A stretch of DNA of 64,000 nt, taken from positions 25,200,673 through 25,264,672 of the forward strand of contig JABAKD010000025.1 of assembly GCA_012845835.1 (NCBI GenBank), given 5' to 3'. The notes beneath the pieces are model-generated. The model saw only the letters and a list, made by a program, of their open reading frames with translations. It had not been told where the DNA came from and did no database searches. The DNA comes from Undaria pinnatifida. Taxonomy: Eukaryota > Sar > Phaeophyceae > Laminariales > Alariaceae. Below are positions 19,936 through 31,480 of this stretch, piece after piece. How positions within the stretch are numbered: the stretch's first letter is position 1; every line of letters begins with the position of its first letter. A program made the translations under genes and the position numbers.

Positions 19936-20870
19936 TCCGCTAAGGTGGTCGTGACGTTTTTTGAAATCTTTGAAAATATCTCGGCTATAATACCCCCCAA
20001 TAAAGCGGCGACTCCAGAGCTCCACTCCGCCTCCGGCGGCCTCACGGTGACGCCACGTCCCATCCGCACAGCAGCACTACGACGTGCCGGCGAAAGAACG
20101 GGTGTCGGTGCCCCACCTCGGCGAGGGGGGAGCGTGGAAATCACCCTCCCGGGGACGGCTCGATTGCCCCCCCCCGCTTTTTCTTCGCCGCTGCCCGCTA
20201 TTTTTGTTTTTTCGAACTCCAACTATGTTAAACTTTCGAATTGTCATTGATCCACTTGAGCCATGGACGGGGCCATGGACACGAGACGACAAGCGCGCCT
20301 GCGTCAACAGCAAGCACAACAACACCAAGACCAATCACTGCAGCGTACAGCCGTCGCCGCTCGCCGTGCGCAGAATCGGCAACGCGAGCGCTTTTCCTTT
20401 GCCCCCCGGCGTGGCGGGAAATAGTAAACAATTGCAAATCTCACCCAGCCCGAGAGCATTGTAAGCAACGAATCGGCTGCTGCTCGCCTGTCAGGTGTAT
20501 TGCTCCACGCACTGCTGCTTGGCTGTACTGCTGTACTGGGTAGGTCCGTGGGTGGATGGTGGGTGGTGGGGGGGCGGTGGACCGCGGCTCGCTCGCTCCC
20601 GGAGATGGCCGAGTATCATCAAAAAATGAGGCTTCTCCCGTCTGTTTCCTGTTTCATGAAAGGTCCTCAAGAACCAACCAACTAACTGCTCCCCGCGTAC
20701 CAGGTGTACTACTGTGCGTACTGCTGCACTGCTGCACGGCTGCACTGCTGTAAAGGCTTGTCGGTGGGTGGGTGGACGGTGCAATACGTTGTCCGTGGTG
20801 GGTGGGTGGGTGGGTGGGCCGTTCCGTACGTGGGAGTCTTTTTTCGTCTTAAGACTTATGGGAGATGAAC
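19936..20870. other. Unassigned, with GTGGG-rich and CTG-rich runs
   Basis: GGTGGGTGGG-type repeats occur at 20,549-20,580 and 20,765-20,820, each preceded by a CTGTACTGCTG-type run (20,505-20,540; 20,705-20,755). This looks like a degenerate duplication of about 210 bp. No gene recognised. Confidence 0.4.
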
Positions 20871-20879
20871 CTATGTATT

Positions 20880-21420
20880 ATAAAAATAAAAACACTCCAG
20901 ATGTGAGATCGAAGATTTTGTCGAAACTCATCTTTGCAAGCTGTGTGTGATACTCCGATCGCGCGTGTTACGGGTTGTGTGTCCTCATTAAGGATAGAGC
21001 TCGGCGACTCCCCTTGCAACTACAGTGTAGCCATCAGGGTCAACAGGGTGATGTTAGTCAGTCTGTGCGCGGAAACTATAAAACCCGTTTCTGAGGGGAA
21101 CAAAACCTGACAGCTGTGGAAGGAAGTGCATCCGTTTATCAAGTGAATCCTGTAAATCGAATAACCGGTGAGGGGAGGGCGGAGTTTTGAAGGACGTGGG
21201 GGGCTGGTTTTGATCAAAAGGGAGCGGGGTTGCGGGGGGGGGGGGGGGGGGGGGAGGGGGGGGGAAGGGGCGGGGGGGACGGGCGGGGCAGCTCAATTTG
21301 TGCGTGGAAACTATAAATCCTTCAAGGGGATACATCTGACGATTTTGGAAAAAAAAAAAAAAAGTGCACCAGGGGGTGGGTATATCATATTTGCCTTGAA
21401 AAACGAAAAATAGGTTTGAA
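20880..21420 (+). repeat. GR repeat with long G tract
   Basis: A full module (20,885-21,080) is followed by two sub-modules starting TGTGCGCGGAAACTATAAA and TGTGCGTGGAAACTATAAA, separated by a G tract at 21,233-21,285. An A run lies at 21,350-21,363. Confidence 0.8.
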
Positions 21421-23025
21421 CTATTCAGGAACAAAAGACATATATCACTAGCAGCCCCCCGACTCGGCGCAAGATACGATACTATCATTGGTCCCGAACA
21501 ACTGAACACATATGACCACGTTAAACGGCGCATCTACACATACATACACGGAGAGTACAGCGCCGGAAATCATCGGCGCGCCCAACGCTGAAAATGTCTG
21601 TATGAGGAGTACAACAACGGCATGTGTGTGTCCCATAAGAACATCTCATAAAATAGAACCATAGCAGCAGCCCGTCTGAGAGGTATTGCCTATAGCAGTG
21701 CGCAAATGATAACGGTTTGCCACACCGGAAGTTAATGTACAATACCAATAGAATTGTAGCAATTGGGGTCTACCCAAGACCCTAACAACTTCTCCGGTCC
21801 AAGCAACCAACGCCCCCAAAACATCAGCTCATCAATTATATGTACACAACGTGCAAGGGCCGAAAAGGAGATGTCAAAGGGCGGACGTCGATTAGACGTC
21901 GGTTGAAATGTTAAGGAGAAACCCACGTGGGTGGTGGGAAATATAGTCGTGCCTAACCGTTTCCAACTTCAAAGATTATTGTCGTCTATCTTCAAGTAAT
22001 TGGTCCCCATGTTGGGAGTGCGGTGCTAAATGGGTTTAACTTTTTGGTGTGCTCGTGTACAAAAATGTGATGAAAAAAAAAATAGGGCACTCTCGGACTG
22101 CCTTCAACAACGGCGGACACCCTACAAATGGCGGTGCTGATAGAAAGGTCGTGGGACGCGATGCTGCGAGTTCAAGACGTAAGCTGGCTGGGGGGCGGGT
22201 GATCTATGAATCAGGTAGGATGGGCACAGGCTGGCTCGCGGAGACAGAAATCACGATATCCGGAGCTGTCATCAGGCGTGGAGGGGAAACTAAAATGTAG
22301 AGGTCTGATGTAGGGAGTATAGGTGAAAGTACTGAGCAGATGGGGCATTGCCCGCTGGTCTTTCGAAGTGTATGGTATACGATACCTCAAAGAGATGTTC
22401 GTGTACCAATTTATCGTGCCCTTTCGGAAACAATGAGTTCACCCGCATCTTCGAAGATGCTGCCACCATACACACCAAAACGCTCTTTAACAGTAAATCA
22501 GAACTCTCCACGAGCATAAACCAACAGCGGGTAACGACCAAATATTTCATCTAGAGGTAAGTGTATCCGATACGCCGTAACACAAAAAAAAGATCCCATT
22601 TACTTTAGACGATTTACTGATGTGTCGTCGATGGGTGGTTCACAGGACAAACGTAAACATTTTGTCAAGAATATCAACATTAAACAACGATTATTATGAT
22701 ATATTCTTGCTTTATACTCGATTTGCACGCCACGCGATGACTATTTCTTGGATAAAGATCTCCAAGTCAAAAATCGCCGCCGTCGCCGATTCTCGCTTTT
22801 GTCTCTCACCCACCGTGCTACTCGGTCATGCCCACGTAGGGAACGGTTTAGAAAAGGCCAGGGGCGTTGGATCCACAACTCGAACAAAGCATTTTTACCG
22901 AGAAATTCGATATCGAAAAGCGACGGCACTCAGCAGCAATGGCTTCGATGAGGCAAACGCTTCGAAGCAGCCCTTAAAAGCGCGTTGTGTGGACGAAATA
23001 AGATCCCACTTTAATATAGTATGAA
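21421..23025. other. Unassigned sequence
   Basis: No recognised domain or repeat. The frames found here are short and not convincing. Confidence 0.3.
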
Positions 23026-23029
23026 AAAT

Positions 23030-24520
23030 GAAAATACACTCCAGCTCTGAGATCGAAGATTTTGTCGAAACCCATCTTTGCAAGCTGAGTGTGATACTCC
23101 GATCGCGCGTATTACGGGTTATGTGTCCTCATTAAGGATAGAGCTCGGCGACTCCCCTTGCAACTACAGTGTAGCTATCAGGGTCAACAGGGTGATGTTA
23201 GTCAGTCTGTGCGCGGAAACTTTAAAACCCGTTTGTGAGGGGGACAAAATCTGACAGTTGTGGAAGGAAATGCATCCGTTTATCAAGTGAATCCTTTAAG
23301 TCGAATAACCGGTGAGGGGAGGGCGGAGTTTTGAAGGACGTGGGGGCCTGTTTTTGATCAAAAGCGACAGGGTTGGAGGGGCGGGGGGCGGACGGGTGGG
23401 CAATTTGTCGTGGAAGCTATAAATCCTTTAAGGGGATAAATCTGACGGTTTCGGGAAAAATAAAAAAAGGTGCACCAGTTTATCATAGGGGGGGGGGGGC
23501 TGGGGCGGGGGGGGGGGCGGGTGGGGCAGCTCAATCTGTGCGTGGAAACTATACATTATTTTGAGGGGATAAATGTGACGGTTTTTGAAAGAATGCGTCA
23601 GTTTATCATGTATATCCTGGGGTAAGTCGTACAATCAGTGAGTAGAGAGAGGGCGCAGTGTTCGAGGGGGTGGGGGTGGGATGGGATGAGGGGGTTGGGG
23701 AGGTGGGGGGTGAGGGCAGGAGGGGGAGGGGGGGGGGGGGGAGGGAAGGGCTTTAGGTGGCATAGATGTAGGGGTTTGTTATACGTGTGGAGTGCTAGGT
23801 CTAGGTGATGCTGCGGGTGGTAGGGAAAAAGGGGGCGCTCGTGGCGGGGGGGGGGGGGGGGGTTCAGCGGCATGGATTGCTCTAGAAAGATAATGAGGTG
23901 ATATTCAGTGCGTGAAGTGTTTATTAATCTGGCGGATTTCGATATTAGGTGGGACGTTCGAGCAAGGGAGAGCGAGAACGGGGCGGGGGGGGGGGGGGGG
24001 GGGGGGGGATTTTTTAAGCGGTTTAGGTCACAAATAACATTCACATACACTCTGGCTGTGAGATCAAAGATATGTATGGGCTTGTTATACGCGTGGTGCT
24101 AGGTCTAGGCGGTCGTGCTGGTGGTGGGAAAGGAGGGGGCGTTGGAGGGGGGGGTGAGGGGGGGTGGGGGGAAAGAATGAGAACTACGTCATGGATGGTC
24201 AGAATGATAATGACGTGATATCAACTGCGTGAAGGTGTTTTTACTCTGGCCGATTTTGATTATTAGTGGGGCGTTTGGACAAACTAGGCAAAAATAAATA
24301 AATAAATAAATATAGGCGGGGGGGGAGGGAAGGGTTCGGCGGAGGGGGGGGGGGGGGGAGGGGTGGGGGGTTTTTAAACAAAAGGGATCGGGGGGGGGGG
24401 AAGGGAGGGGGGGGCGGTGGGCGGGACATTTCAATATGTGCGCGGAAACTATAAATCCTTAAAGGGGACAAACCTGACGATTGAAGCAAGAAGACATCCC
24501 TTTATATCATCTGCCTGGTA
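23030..24520 (+). repeat. GR repeat cluster, longest on the plus strand
   Basis: Full module at 23,030-23,225, then sub-modules with GGAAACTATAAA-type cores at about 23,215, 23,410, 23,540 and 24,440. Pure or nearly pure G tracts occur at about 23,489, 23,730, 23,848-23,861 and 23,984-24,008. Blocks containing GATATCAACTGCGTG and TTATTACTCTGGC recur at 24,217 as in other clusters. Confidence 0.8.
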
Positions 24521-25900
24521 ATGTTTACTATTCTAGAAGGTTTGATGTTAGATGCAGTATGCAACCCCGTGTTTAAGTGTAGTAAATAACGTGTTAAATC
24601 TTCATAATTTGTTGTTGTATGATACATGCATCGAAAGGTAGAATATTTGTAGAATATTTGTAGTTACCAATTATTTTCTGACATCGCTAATTATAAGAAA
24701 GATATATGTATTGCCAAATACAACAGGCGAGGTGATGTGGTCATGCACTGTTTGTCACCACCGTCATGTAGTTACCATTATTTTCTGACGTCGCTAATTA
24801 TACGAAAGAGACACGTATTGCCAAATACAACATTCGAGGTGATGTGGCCATGCACTGTCTCCGCCATTGAGCACTAGAGGGAGATATGCGAATCGTCAGT
24901 GTTTTTAAGGAACGCTTGGTATACACGCGCTCAATTACGTTACCTCGTTAGTCATACTTCGATTGACATAGGTTGGGAGGAGATCATGATGACGGTATGT
25001 ACGAAATAACTTACGTAATGGGTTGGTAAGGTGGTTTACCGCAATTTTAACATATCTGCCTGTGCTTCCTTTTCAAGTTATTATTGTCTCAAATGTACAA
25101 TTTCACGCCCATGATTTTTACCTTGCCGATGTGGGGCTCTGAGGTCGTCAATTTTAAGACACAGATACATCTTATGCGATGTCACCACTATTGAACGCGA
25201 GGGTGACTTTACTTTGTCAGGCATATGGCACTGTGTTTCGTAGATGTCGTCTCAGGTGGGCATGCGATGGGTCGGCAGTGTGGTTTACCGCAACTTTAAC
25301 AGATCTGCCTGTGCTTCCTTTTCAACTTATTATTGTCTTAAATGTACGATTTCACGCCCATGATTTTTACCGTGCCGCTGTGGGGCTCAGAGGTCGCCAC
25401 TTCTAAGACAGAAATACATCTACCAAATACAGCAGGCGAGGTGGGCATGCGATATCATATATATGAATGCGATGTCACTCTTATAGAACGCGAGGGTGAC
25501 TTTACTTCGTTAGGCATTTGCTACTGCGTTTCGTAGAGGTCGTCTCACGTAGGCATGCGATGTCACCACTGTTGAACGCGAGGGTGACTTTACTTCGTTA
25601 GGCATATGCTATTGCGTTTGGTATGGTAGAAGTTGTCAGGCAATCATGTAAACGGATGGAGGCACGAAATACCCTGCGTAATAGGTCGGTCGTGTGGTTT
25701 ACCGCAGTGTTAACATACCTGTCTGTACTTACTTTTCACATTATTATAGAATATAGTGTACGATTATACGTCCTGTTTTCTCCCCACTGTCGTCGAAGGT
25801 GTTGTGGTCCTGTAGATGTCGCGGCCATGTCTGGTGCTCTTGTTAGTGGTGCTCATGAAAAGATGCCCTAACGTGTAGTAGATGATTGCTGAGTGGTGTT
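24520..25900 (+). repeat. TR repeat following GR
   Basis: The segment starts near TTTGATGTTAG and contains degenerate internal repeats with GAGGTGATGTGGTCATGCA (24,728; 24,838), ATGTCACCAC (25,179; 25,558) and ACCTGCCTGTACTT-like text. The same order follows GR at 55,270-56,430 and, inverted, near 44,560-44,820. GR plus TR may therefore be one large element. Confidence 0.65.
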
Positions 25901-25929
25901 CCTTCCCTTTACATCAAGCCAGGTAGTAT

Positions 25930-26035
25930 ATGCCAACGCAACCGCTTGCTTGAAAAACGACAAAGAAATTCCTCACACACCTGACACAGAGAAGACGTGG
26001 CCCGAAGATTGTTCAGTATACCGACGGTCAGGAAA
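25930..26035. repeat. Short repeat shared with 58,850-58,955
   Basis: Text from CCAACGCAACCGCTT to CAGTATACCGACG matches 58,852-58,955 with small changes. Confidence 0.6.
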
Positions 26036-26091
26036 AGGTTATCGAGCAGCGCACTTGATTTTTACTACCGCTCCTCACTCCACCTAAGACA

Positions 26092-26355
26092 CTACGGGCA
26101 TGCGTTGGACCCAGTTCGCTGATGCCCAAAACCAATTTTAAAGGAAGTGATATGGTGGGCGAATGCTATGATGATTTGCGCTCCTGCGATTACCCCGTCT
26201 CTCGTTCTGTTTGTTCCTGCGTTCTTGATGAACCTGTCATTGGCAACGAGCAGTTGTGACGCATTTTTAGGTTTGTCTAAAGACTTTATGTAGACTATGT
26301 GATGTTTCTGACTCGTAGGGACCTCAATTTGGAACCCAAGGTATATGGGTTCCAT
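26092..26355 (-). CDS. Hypothetical ORF, 87 codons
   Basis: Not recognised. The frame starts MEPIYLGFQIEVPT and has an ordinary amino-acid composition, unlike most frames nearby. No start context, intron signal or homology can be claimed. Confidence 0.18.
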   Translation of the reverse strand: MEPIYLGFQIEVPTSQKHHIVYIKSLDKPKNASQLLVANDRFIKNAGTNRTRDGVIAGAQIIIAFAHHITSFKIGFGHQRTGSNACP

Positions 26356-26399
26356 CTTTTGACTAGTGTTCGTATGCGGACGTATATATGGTTTTAGTG

Positions 26400-26690
26400 T
26401 GTCGTGTGTACGCGTGGTTTTTGCTACACGTATGTTTGGGTTGATATTTAAAGACTTCGTTATCGTATTGTTTCAAAGTGGTGCTTTCCACGTTGTTGTT
26501 GCTACACGTACATGTTTTGGTTTATGTTCTAGACCTCGTTATCGTGGTGTTTCGGAGTGGTGTTTTCGAATACATATTATTTTGTAACCGCGTTGGTTTT
26601 GCTACACGTGTACGTTTTGGTTGATGTTCTAGGCTTCGTTATCGTATTGTATCAGAGTGGTGTTTTCGAATACATATTGGTTTACAGTGG
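26400..26690. repeat. Three-copy degenerate tandem repeat
   Basis: TTGCTACACGT occurs at about 26,421, 26,499 and 26,599, each followed by a T/G-rich segment with GTTATCGT and a GTGGTG(C/T)TTTC-type ending. Spacing is about 80 and 100 bp. Confidence 0.7.
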
Positions 26691-26939
26691 TTGGGGGGGG
26701 GGGCTGTTGTATATATCTGCAAAACGTTTTTATGTACGCCGAGAAAACTGCTTCGGAGTGCTAAAAACGGAGTTGTGAGTGACGTTTGGGAATTTCAACG
26801 TTCCCCGTCGCGGATTTCGTCAAGTATGGTTAAAAGCATGTTTTCCCTGAAAATAAACATGCAATAATCAGCCTTGGCAACTATGGGTTGTAGCGGTATC
26901 ATAATACACTTGTAATACCGTTACTCTTCATAGTTTGAC

Positions 26940-27420
26940 TAGGTTTGTATTAGTTATTTTGCTAAACGGTGTGGGTTGAATCGAAATACGGAGTGAGGCT
27001 AGGGTTATAGAAAAATGGGGGGGGGGGGAGGGGGGGGGGGGGGGGCGTTACAAAAAAACGTGTGTATGTATAGGTAGTCTGCTTATTGAGTATCCCGTCA
27101 TGTTGGCGGGTGACGTGTGATGAGCTGTGGGAGGTTTCAGGAGGTTTCAGCGACTCCACTTGCAACTACAGTGTAGCTATCAGGGTCAACAGGTTGATGT
27201 TAGTCAGTCTGTGGAAAAAAACTATGAAACTCGTGGAAGGTAATGCAACAGTTTATCCTGTAAGTCCAATATCTGGTGAAGGAAGTGTGTGGGGGGAGGG
27301 GGAGAGGGGGTGAATTTCAGCAGCGGGATATCCAGTGCGTGGAAGTGTTTATTACTCTGGCAATGTGGGGCGTTTGAGGAAAAACGAGGAAAAAAAAAAA
27401 AAAAAAAAAAAAAAAAAACG
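26940..27420 (+). repeat. Partial GR repeat ending in poly(A)
   Basis: G tracts at 27,018-27,045 are followed by the module part at 27,145-27,260 (AGGGTCAACAGGTTGATGTTAG) and an A run at 27,391-27,418. Confidence 0.65.
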
Positions 27421-27424
27421 ACGA

Positions 27425-27785
27425 CGACTAGCCCTTGCATCCAGGCGTGATTTGGACTAAGTATTATGGCAATTACAAATACGCTTTCACATTTTTTTGT
27501 TCAACAATCTATACCACGTCAACATCCCCTTGAAGCTCAAGCTTACCGCCCAAAAATGCAAAATCATTGCCAGTGCTCGCTTGTCTCCCGCAGCCCCCAT
27601 AGGCGTTGCCGGACAGGTATGGAAAGGATAAGGCAGAGCGAGGGCCGTTGGAGCCGCCCCTAGAAGACAGCGGTCGCACGAAGCGAGTTGACCGTGAAAT
27701 TCGAGATTCGAGGATCTCATACTGAGGCCGAGACGAAAACAAGCTGCTGGTAAACACCTGTCCTTTCAACAAATGACATCATTAC
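27425..27785. other. Unassigned sequence
   Basis: No recognised gene or repeat. Confidence 0.3.
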
Positions 27786-27821
27786 ATAGATAATAAAATA
27801 AGCATACACTCCACCTTTGAG

Positions 27822-28223
27822 TGTGAATAGCCTGTGAACACAATGGTGGTGTGAAGGCTCTGTCTTCTATGCGAAGAGATGCAGAGGTGGCACCGAAATG
27901 TCTGCTAAGATCACTTGTGATAAGAAAGAATAGGATAGTTTGGGAAGGGCGCTTGAGGCCGAAGAGAGAAGAAGAAGAAAGAAGGGAAAGAAGGAAGAGT
28001 TGGGAGAGTGATCATGGTGGGTTGCATCACCACCTGATCATCACGGAACAATGCCCGTAGTACGGTAGAATAGCGGGACAACGGGACAACCTTGACATAA
28101 TCAACTCTACGTTTGCATCTAGGTTCTACCGAAGATTCAACGTAAGATTCAATTGCATATCTTATTCGTGCGAATAGACTGCGCATTAACTTAGATTTAA
28201 CTCCAAGGTTCATACTTTTAACA
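27822..28223 (-). repeat. Copia 3' LTR
   Basis: 402 bp. On the minus strand it starts TGTTAAAAGTATG and ends GGCTATTCACA (TG...CA). I count four differences from the other LTR. Confidence 0.93.
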
Positions 28224-29600
28224 CGCCCCCATAATACGAAGTAACTTTGCTAGAGAAGCCTCATACTAAGAAAAATAAATCGTAAAATAATCAAAAACAA
28301 ATGGGTCTCATATTCGGTCCGGTGTGTCAACCGCGGCAATATGGATGTATCCATGTTATCCACACATTTAAAAAAAAAAAAGCGTTACAAGGAAAGATAC
28401 GTATAAAAATTACGCTTGGTGTAATTACCAGCGATAAATACCCTAGAAGATAAAACGCAAAGATACGTCTACTGGGGTTTAAAACACGCTTCCGGGGTTA
28501 TATTAAATAGATAAACAATGCTAGACTAGCCAAATAAAGAGAATTGTGGACAAGGGTCCATTACGACAACATATACTTTATTCTCACCCTCCATTTGTTT
28601 GTTTTTTGTACTTAATTACTTCTGCACTTAAAAAATCAGAAACAGATAGACTTACGAATACAGATAGTACTGTAACAGACTATGATGGGTGTAGTAATAG
28701 TCTATCAACGAGCTATATCCCAAAAAAAGGAGAAACAAACAAACAAACTAACGAACAAACAAAGGTCGCTGCTGTAAGTTAACCACGCCACTTCAATATG
28801 ATCCTAGGTTACTCATATAACGATGAACTGTCTGATACTAATTCGTAAGCTGAAGAGCATAAGATAGACACTCTTTGTGAGCCTTTACTCCTTAATGCTG
28901 GAATACATACTCTTACGCATTTTCCGGTAGAACATGGCTTATTGCTGTACGATCGTTGACATAAGTTCATACAACCCATAGTTCCACCTTTACTAATACG
29001 TAACTGGCGAGCAGTTGTAACTTTATAGTCTAGTTGAGAAATAACTGCTGCACTAAGTATTATTCTCTACTAAAGTATCAATTTCAACCGTACCCACATT
29101 TCCAGCGCCTGTCCCCGGTTGTTGACGGGAGTGCCGTTCGGGTAACTGTTGATGGAGCTCATTTGTATAGAAGGTATAGGAAGGCTGAAGGAGCTAGTAG
29201 GTAAAGAAAGGCTGAAGAAGCGCTTGGACAGAGAGGGGGAGAAAGGTTGCGATGCGATGAGCGCGTGATCCTTCCAGTGATCCTTCCTCTTTCTCGGTCC
29301 ATTGCAGTCTTGTAGCTGAATTATGATAGGCCAATCGTTTGCCGGTACATTGCCTATTCGGTTTGTGCGTCTCACGCTTCTCCGTCCTCGGTACATCGCG
29401 GTTTGTCGGTGATTGAAAAGTCCGATAGCACTCGGCAGAATCAGAAACAGGCTTGATTTTTTCCCACGTATGATACGCCGCAAGCTTGTATGGAACTCCA
29501 TGAAACAATGATTTTTGTGATCATGGAGGTTGCCTGAAATATTTCACAAGGCCGTCGCGATGGTCAAAGGCGGTCTCGCGAGCCGGAGCTGTAGTTGCGA
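28224..29600 (-). other. Copia 3' internal region, no recognised domain
   Basis: This lies between the RNase H remnant and the 3' LTR. It is AT-rich from 28,240 to 29,060. A 143-codon frame (29,501-29,070) is not recognised. It may be filler captured during deletion or an unusually long 3' UTR. Confidence 0.4.
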
Positions 29601-29614
29601 CTTCAAGGTGTTGG

Positions 29615-29920
29615 AGCTTAGAAGGAGTTCTCCGTGCTGAAGTCGTTGATCTTCGAGCAGAGGTCGTTGAAGGTTGGCTTATCGCAAAATTTGGTGAGGA
29701 TATCAGCAAGCTGATTTTTCGAACAGACGAACTCGGTGATTACGATTCTGTCCGTTACCCAGTGTCTCAGAGCTGCAAATCTTATTGCAATGTGTTTGCT
29801 CCGGTTGGAATGCCGTTCGCTGAGAGGAGAAGTGTTCATCTGTTGTCGGAAGATATCCCGAAGATGATAGTGGCAGATGCGCCGTGTCCACGGGAGTACT
29901 CCCGGCTTCCGGCTGTACAT
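29615..29920 (-). pseudogene. Copia RNase H C-terminal remnant
   Basis: The 100-codon frame includes NRSKHIAIRFAALRHWV and NQLADILTKF, the conserved end of Copia RNase H (RSKHIDIR...ADILTK in the family). The upstream catalytic residues of RNase H and the whole RT are absent. The frame is out of phase with the gag frame it abuts, so the internal deletion also broke the polyprotein. Confidence 0.8.
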
Positions 29921-30215
29921 TTTCGGCCGTACCAGCCGGGGGTGTTTCCCCGGACTGAATGTCCGTTTCGTCAGCGGCCTGGCTGCAAGTTACAGCTCGT
30001 GAAGGCCTACTCCTTCTAGAAGATGGACGAGGACTAACTAGTTCAGGCTCGGGGCAAGGTCGTCCTTCCAGGATATCAGAGATCCCGGCATGACGCATAC
30101 TTATCACGGACTGAGCCGTGCGTTTCCATACGTCGAACTTAAGCCCATTAAATTTGCCGTTAACAGCTCTAACTAGCTTGTTTACCGCATCAGCTGCTTT
30201 CGTGGACTCTCCCAT
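29920..30215 (-). pseudogene. Copia gag N-terminal remnant
   Basis: The frame starts MGESTKAADAV and contains GKFNGLKFDVWKRTAQSVI, the F-x-G-x-x-F-x-x-W-K signature of Copia gag. After about 95 residues the frame runs out of phase into RNase H sequence. A GCTGAT-type microsatellite (30,217-30,310) lies upstream, in what would be the leader. Confidence 0.65.
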
Positions 30216-30216
30216 G

Positions 30217-30312
30217 GTGATGCTGATGCTGATGCTGATCGCTGGTGCTGTAGCTGATGCTGATGCTGATGCTGATGCTGATGCTGATCGCTGATGCTGA
30301 TGCTGTAGCCGG
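30217..30312. repeat. GCTGAT/GATGCT microsatellite
   Basis: Repeats of GATGCT with interruptions lie in the Copia leader between the 5' LTR and gag. Confidence 0.85.
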
Positions 30313-30417
30313 CTTAATGAAGTTTTCTCTCAAACGTCCCGGTAAGATGCGACAAACTTCAATGAGATGTCGCTTGGTGCCGATCGATGTTTAAATCGAA
30401 GGTCGAGACTCATAACC

Positions 30418-30819
30418 TGTGAATAGCCTGTGAACACAATGGTGGTGTGAAGGCTCTGTCTTCTATGCGAGGAGATAAAGAGGTGGCACCGAAATGTCTG
30501 CTAAGATCACTTGTGATAAGAAAGAATAGGATAGTTTGGGAAGGGCGCTTGAGGCCGAAGAGAGAAGAAGAAGAAAGAAGGGAAAGAAGGAAGAGTTGGG
30601 AGAGTGATCATGGTGGGTTGCATCACCACCTGATCATCACGGAACAATGCCCGTAGTACGGTAGAATAGCGGGACAACGGGACAACCTTGACATAATCAA
30701 CTCTACGTTTGCATCTAGGTTCTACCGAAGATTCAACGTAAGATTCAATTGCATATCTTATTCGTGCGAATAGACTGCGCATTGACTTAGATTTAACTCC
30801 AAGGTTCATACTTTTAACA
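30418..30819 (-). repeat. Copia 5' LTR
   Basis: 402 bp, TG...CA on the minus strand. It is followed on that strand by GGTTATGAGTCTCG, the position of a primer-binding site; the tRNA cannot be named with confidence. Confidence 0.93.
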
Positions 30820-31480
30820 TGGACATCGAAGAATTACTGCGATATTTCGTCTAAAGTAATTTTGGCAAGCTGTGTGTGATACTCTGATCGCGTGTATTAC
30901 TGGGTGTGTGTCGTCGTTAAGGACGTAGGACGGCGATTCCCCTTAGAACTATAGCGTGGCTTTTACCTGGGTCAACAGGGTGATGTTAATCAATCTGTGC
31001 GGATAAAATATATGACCCGTTTTTGAGGGTGGCAAGTCTGGCGGCTGCGGATGGACTGCATCTGCTTATCAAGTATATCTTGGAAGTCTTACAACCAGTC
31101 AGGGGAAAGCGAAGTTTTTAATGGGGGTCGGGGGGTGGGGGCGGAAGCTCTGGGCGCGGCGTTTAGAAGGAAGGGAGCGAAAGCAAACCATTATGTGCGC
31201 GGAAACTATGAAGCCCGTTTAAGCAGTGAAGGAGGGGGCGCGGGGAAAGTTAATATGAAATTGAAGACCATATAGCAATTGAATTTGAGCTACTGCATGG
31301 ATGGCTCGAAAAGCAAAGAGGTTACATCACCTGTTGGTAGTTTATTACTCTGGCTGTTTTGTTAGTTTAGGTGGGGGGGGGTTAAAGGAGGTGAATAGGA
31401 GCAAAATACTCCATCTGCGTGTTACAGCACATGTCCATACTTCAAAAATGATTGCTGGTGGGAGGAGCATTGATTGGTTG
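30820..31480 (+). repeat. GR repeat, continuation of the module split by Copia
   Basis: Starts at ATCGAAG after the right Copia flank and continues through AAGCTGTGTGTGATACTC to a sub-module at 31,194 (TGTGCGCGGAAACTATGAA). Confidence 0.75.

Larger units (their letters stand above)
27822..30819 (-). mobile_element. Internally deleted Copia LTR retrotransposon
   Basis: Two 402-bp LTRs enclose 2,194 bp. On the minus strand the order is 5' LTR (30,819-30,418), gag N-terminus, RNase H end, a 3' region of about 1.3 kb and 3' LTR (28,223-27,822). Protease, integrase and most of RT are missing, so it needs help in trans. A purine tract ATGGGGGCG directly precedes the 3' LTR. The element splits a GR module: left flank TTGAG, right flank TGGAC, where intact modules read GTGAG then ATCGAAG, consistent with a diverged 5-bp target duplication. 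About 1% LTR divergence suggests a fairly young insertion. Confidence 0.88.

Noticed and set aside
23598-24489. Pro-rich ORFs on the minus strand
   Set aside because: They are translations of G tracts in GR repeats.
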